Shown here one piece after another: positions 5,707 to 5,806 of a stretch of DNA of 5,806 nucleotides (position 1 is its first letter; each line of letters opens with the position of its first letter). Source of the stretch: Pseudomonadota bacterium (GTDB taxonomy: Bacteria; Myxococcota_A; Polyangia; Polyangiales; Polyangiaceae). The notes below the pieces were generated by a model, which searched no databases, was not told the DNA's origin, and was given only the letters and a program-made list of their open reading frames with translations. The stretch spans positions 1 to 5,806 of the forward strand of contig JAEWRL010000195.1 of NCBI GenBank assembly GCA_023398955.1, read 5' to 3'. The position numbers were made by a program, and so were the translations under genes.

Positions 5707-5778
5707 CCGAGTAGGGGCCCCGGTTTCCCGGGACCCCTCTCACAGAACCGGACTTGTGGGCCGCACATCCGGCTCTTC
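5707..5778 (-). ncRNA. 3' end of a group II intron (domains V and VI)
   Basis: Read on the minus strand, 5775-5745 folds as a domain V. An 8-bp lower helix pairs GAGCCGGA with TCCGGTTC and includes the AGC catalytic triad, a two-base AG bulge follows, and a short upper helix pairs TGTG with CACA. Directly after it, 5741-5709 folds as domain VI: GAG-A-GGGG pairs with CCCC-T-CTC, the tip is CCCGG-GAAA-CCGGG with a GNRA loop, and a single A at 5712 bulges out on the 3' side, where the branch-point adenosine belongs. The splice end should lie a few bases further, near 5704-5707, but the usual terminal AY is not evident (CTCGGC). Domain V is about 31 nt rather than the usual 34, and its loop (CGGCC) is not GNRA, so this copy may be divergent or inactive. 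The rest of the intron lies beyond the right edge. Confidence 0.8.
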
Positions 5779-5806
5779 GGTGCGCGCTGTGGGGAGCGTC
5801 GTGGGT

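Noticed and set aside
5511..5768. Adaptor protein starting at 5768 (342 aa)
   Set aside because: That start lies inside the helix of intron domain V, and the first part is Arg/Cys/Pro-rich and not domain-like; family-like sequence begins at 5513.

Overview
This GC-rich window carries one compact array of genes, all on the minus strand and read from the right end to the left. No protein-coding gene is convincing on the plus strand. GC-rich codon usage, divergent RCC1-like lipoproteins and the style of the peptidoglycan-binding accessory protein suggest a delta-proteobacterium/Myxococcota-like host. That assignment is inference; the window holds no taxonomic marker.

From right to left: (1) about 5707-5778 holds the 3' end of a group II intron (domains V and VI). 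The intron body and any reverse transcriptase would lie beyond the right edge. (2) 4740-5513 is an accessory protein with two related beta modules around a peptidoglycan-binding domain, of a kind known beside type VI secretion (T6SS) spike genes. (3) 3509-4732 is an M15-type zinc peptidase with intact metal-site motifs split by a very long insert. (4) 2272-3516 overlaps the peptidase stop and encodes a lipoprotein with about five Cys-pair, RCC1-like repeats. (5) 1159-2271 starts directly after that lipoprotein's stop and encodes a LysM protein with a DUF3289/YPO3983-like C-terminal domain. Its reading frame is broken near 1171-1176, and the missing end of the domain continues in another frame to 1013. 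(6) 487-1011 begins one base after the shifted frame ends and encodes a small lipoprotein. (7) 130-363 is a small ORF of unknown function with no good start. The last 129 bases hold inverted repeats and no gene.

The working model is a T6SS-linked cassette: a wall-binding adaptor followed by two toxin/lipoprotein pairs. The M15 peptidase would cut peptidoglycan peptides and the LysM-DUF3289 protein would also act in the periplasm. Each is followed at once by a predicted lipoprotein, which is where an immunity protein against a periplasmic toxin would be needed. Tight spacing (7 nt, overlap, 0 nt, then 1 nt once the frameshift is allowed for) argues for one operon with translational coupling. 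No secretion-apparatus gene is inside the window, so the T6SS link is inferred from gene types and order. The frameshift, and a possible second single-base indel in the following lipoprotein, mean that either the second pair is decaying or the sequence contains small errors.
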